Shown here: positions 63,746 to 64,000 of the stretch, one piece after another
How the letters are laid out: the number at the start of each line of letters is the position of its first letter
How positions within the stretch are numbered: position 1 is the stretch's first letter
NCBI RefSeq assembly: GCF_905220565.1
Contig: NC_059409.1
Location: forward strand, 16,548,549-16,612,548
Reading direction: 5' to 3'
Length of the DNA stretch: 64,000 nt
DNA from: Melitaea cinxia
Taxonomy: Eukaryota > Arthropoda > Insecta > Lepidoptera > Nymphalidae
Translations under genes and position numbers: made by a program
Notes under the pieces: model-generated
What the model saw: only the letters and a program-made list of their open reading frames with translations
Told to the model about the DNA's origin: nothing
Databases searched by the model: none

Positions 63746-64000
63746 TAATGATATAGATCACAGTTTATAGAGTACAGTTTTGATAAAATATGAAAACACA
63801 AACTGGTACAAGCGACCACTTCTATTTTAATGTAAGTAAAGCGTAGTTTTTTTTAAATAATATTACTAAATTAATAAAACTTATAACATTTAAAGCGACC
63901 AATATATCACGTCCACGCATTCTGTTGAAACGACCGTCATTCGTGTTCGTGTGCCGACGTCGCGACTACGCAGATTGGCGCAGGCTACTTGTATACGTTT

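Overview
The window looks like a gene-poor, repeat-rich stretch of a lepidopteran genome, most likely a butterfly. The DNA is AT-rich and genes have short exons with GT..AG introns. It also carries repeat families I associate with Lepidoptera: tRNA-derived SINEs, a family with the core CCACTGCTGGACATAGGCCT, a TIR family starting AACCGACTTCAAAAA, and Jockey LINE tails with an AGATCGCT/AGCGAT hairpin. No CRISPR, operon or other prokaryotic feature is present. All identifications were made by eye from the sequence and translations; no database search was run.

Region 1 (about 0.9-11.7 kb, minus strand) is a six-exon ZAD-C2H2 zinc-finger gene whose splice phases all agree and give a 317-residue protein. 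Intron 4 carries an apparently full-length LINE with RNase H (2662-8559) in the opposite orientation, flanked by a perfect 13-bp target-site duplication. Introns 1 and 5 carry a TIR MITE and a long foldback element.

Region 2 (14.2-18.0 kb) is a complete pogo-like DNA transposon with an intact transposase ORF, TA target sites, 19-bp TIRs and 13 copies of a 13-bp subterminal motif.

Region 3 (18.7-21.3 kb, plus strand) is a two-exon gene for a secreted His/Pro/Gln-rich repeat protein.

Region 4 (21.3-35 kb) is almost entirely repeats: MITEs, SINEs, tRNA-like heads and a long-TIR element. It holds one convincing isolated first coding exon (29302-29448) and one weaker exon candidate (34453-34653).

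Region 5 (35.4-41.4 kb) is a graveyard of host-gene fragments on the minus strand. Two direct copies of an Atg101 N-terminal fragment are followed by three tandem copies of a broken AGC-type protein kinase fragment.

Region 6 (41.6-59.2 kb) is LINE territory: a 5'-truncated Jockey/CR1-type RT, an R1/TRAS-like gag remnant, a SINE split by a Jockey tail, and a nested pair in which a Jockey LINE (about 50.9-55.7 kb) is inserted in ORF1 of a PHD-finger LINE (about 49.6-59.2 kb).

Region 7 (59.4-64 kb) has two SINE copies, one with a long (TA)n tract inside it. It also has a two-exon Gly/His-rich cuticle-type gene with a TATA box, initiator and poly(A) signal, then largely featureless DNA.

Only three host genes (the zinc finger, the His/Pro/Gln-rich secreted protein and the cuticle-type protein) look intact. 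They show no functional link. The rest records mobile-element activity, including at least two nested insertions and two possibly young autonomous elements.
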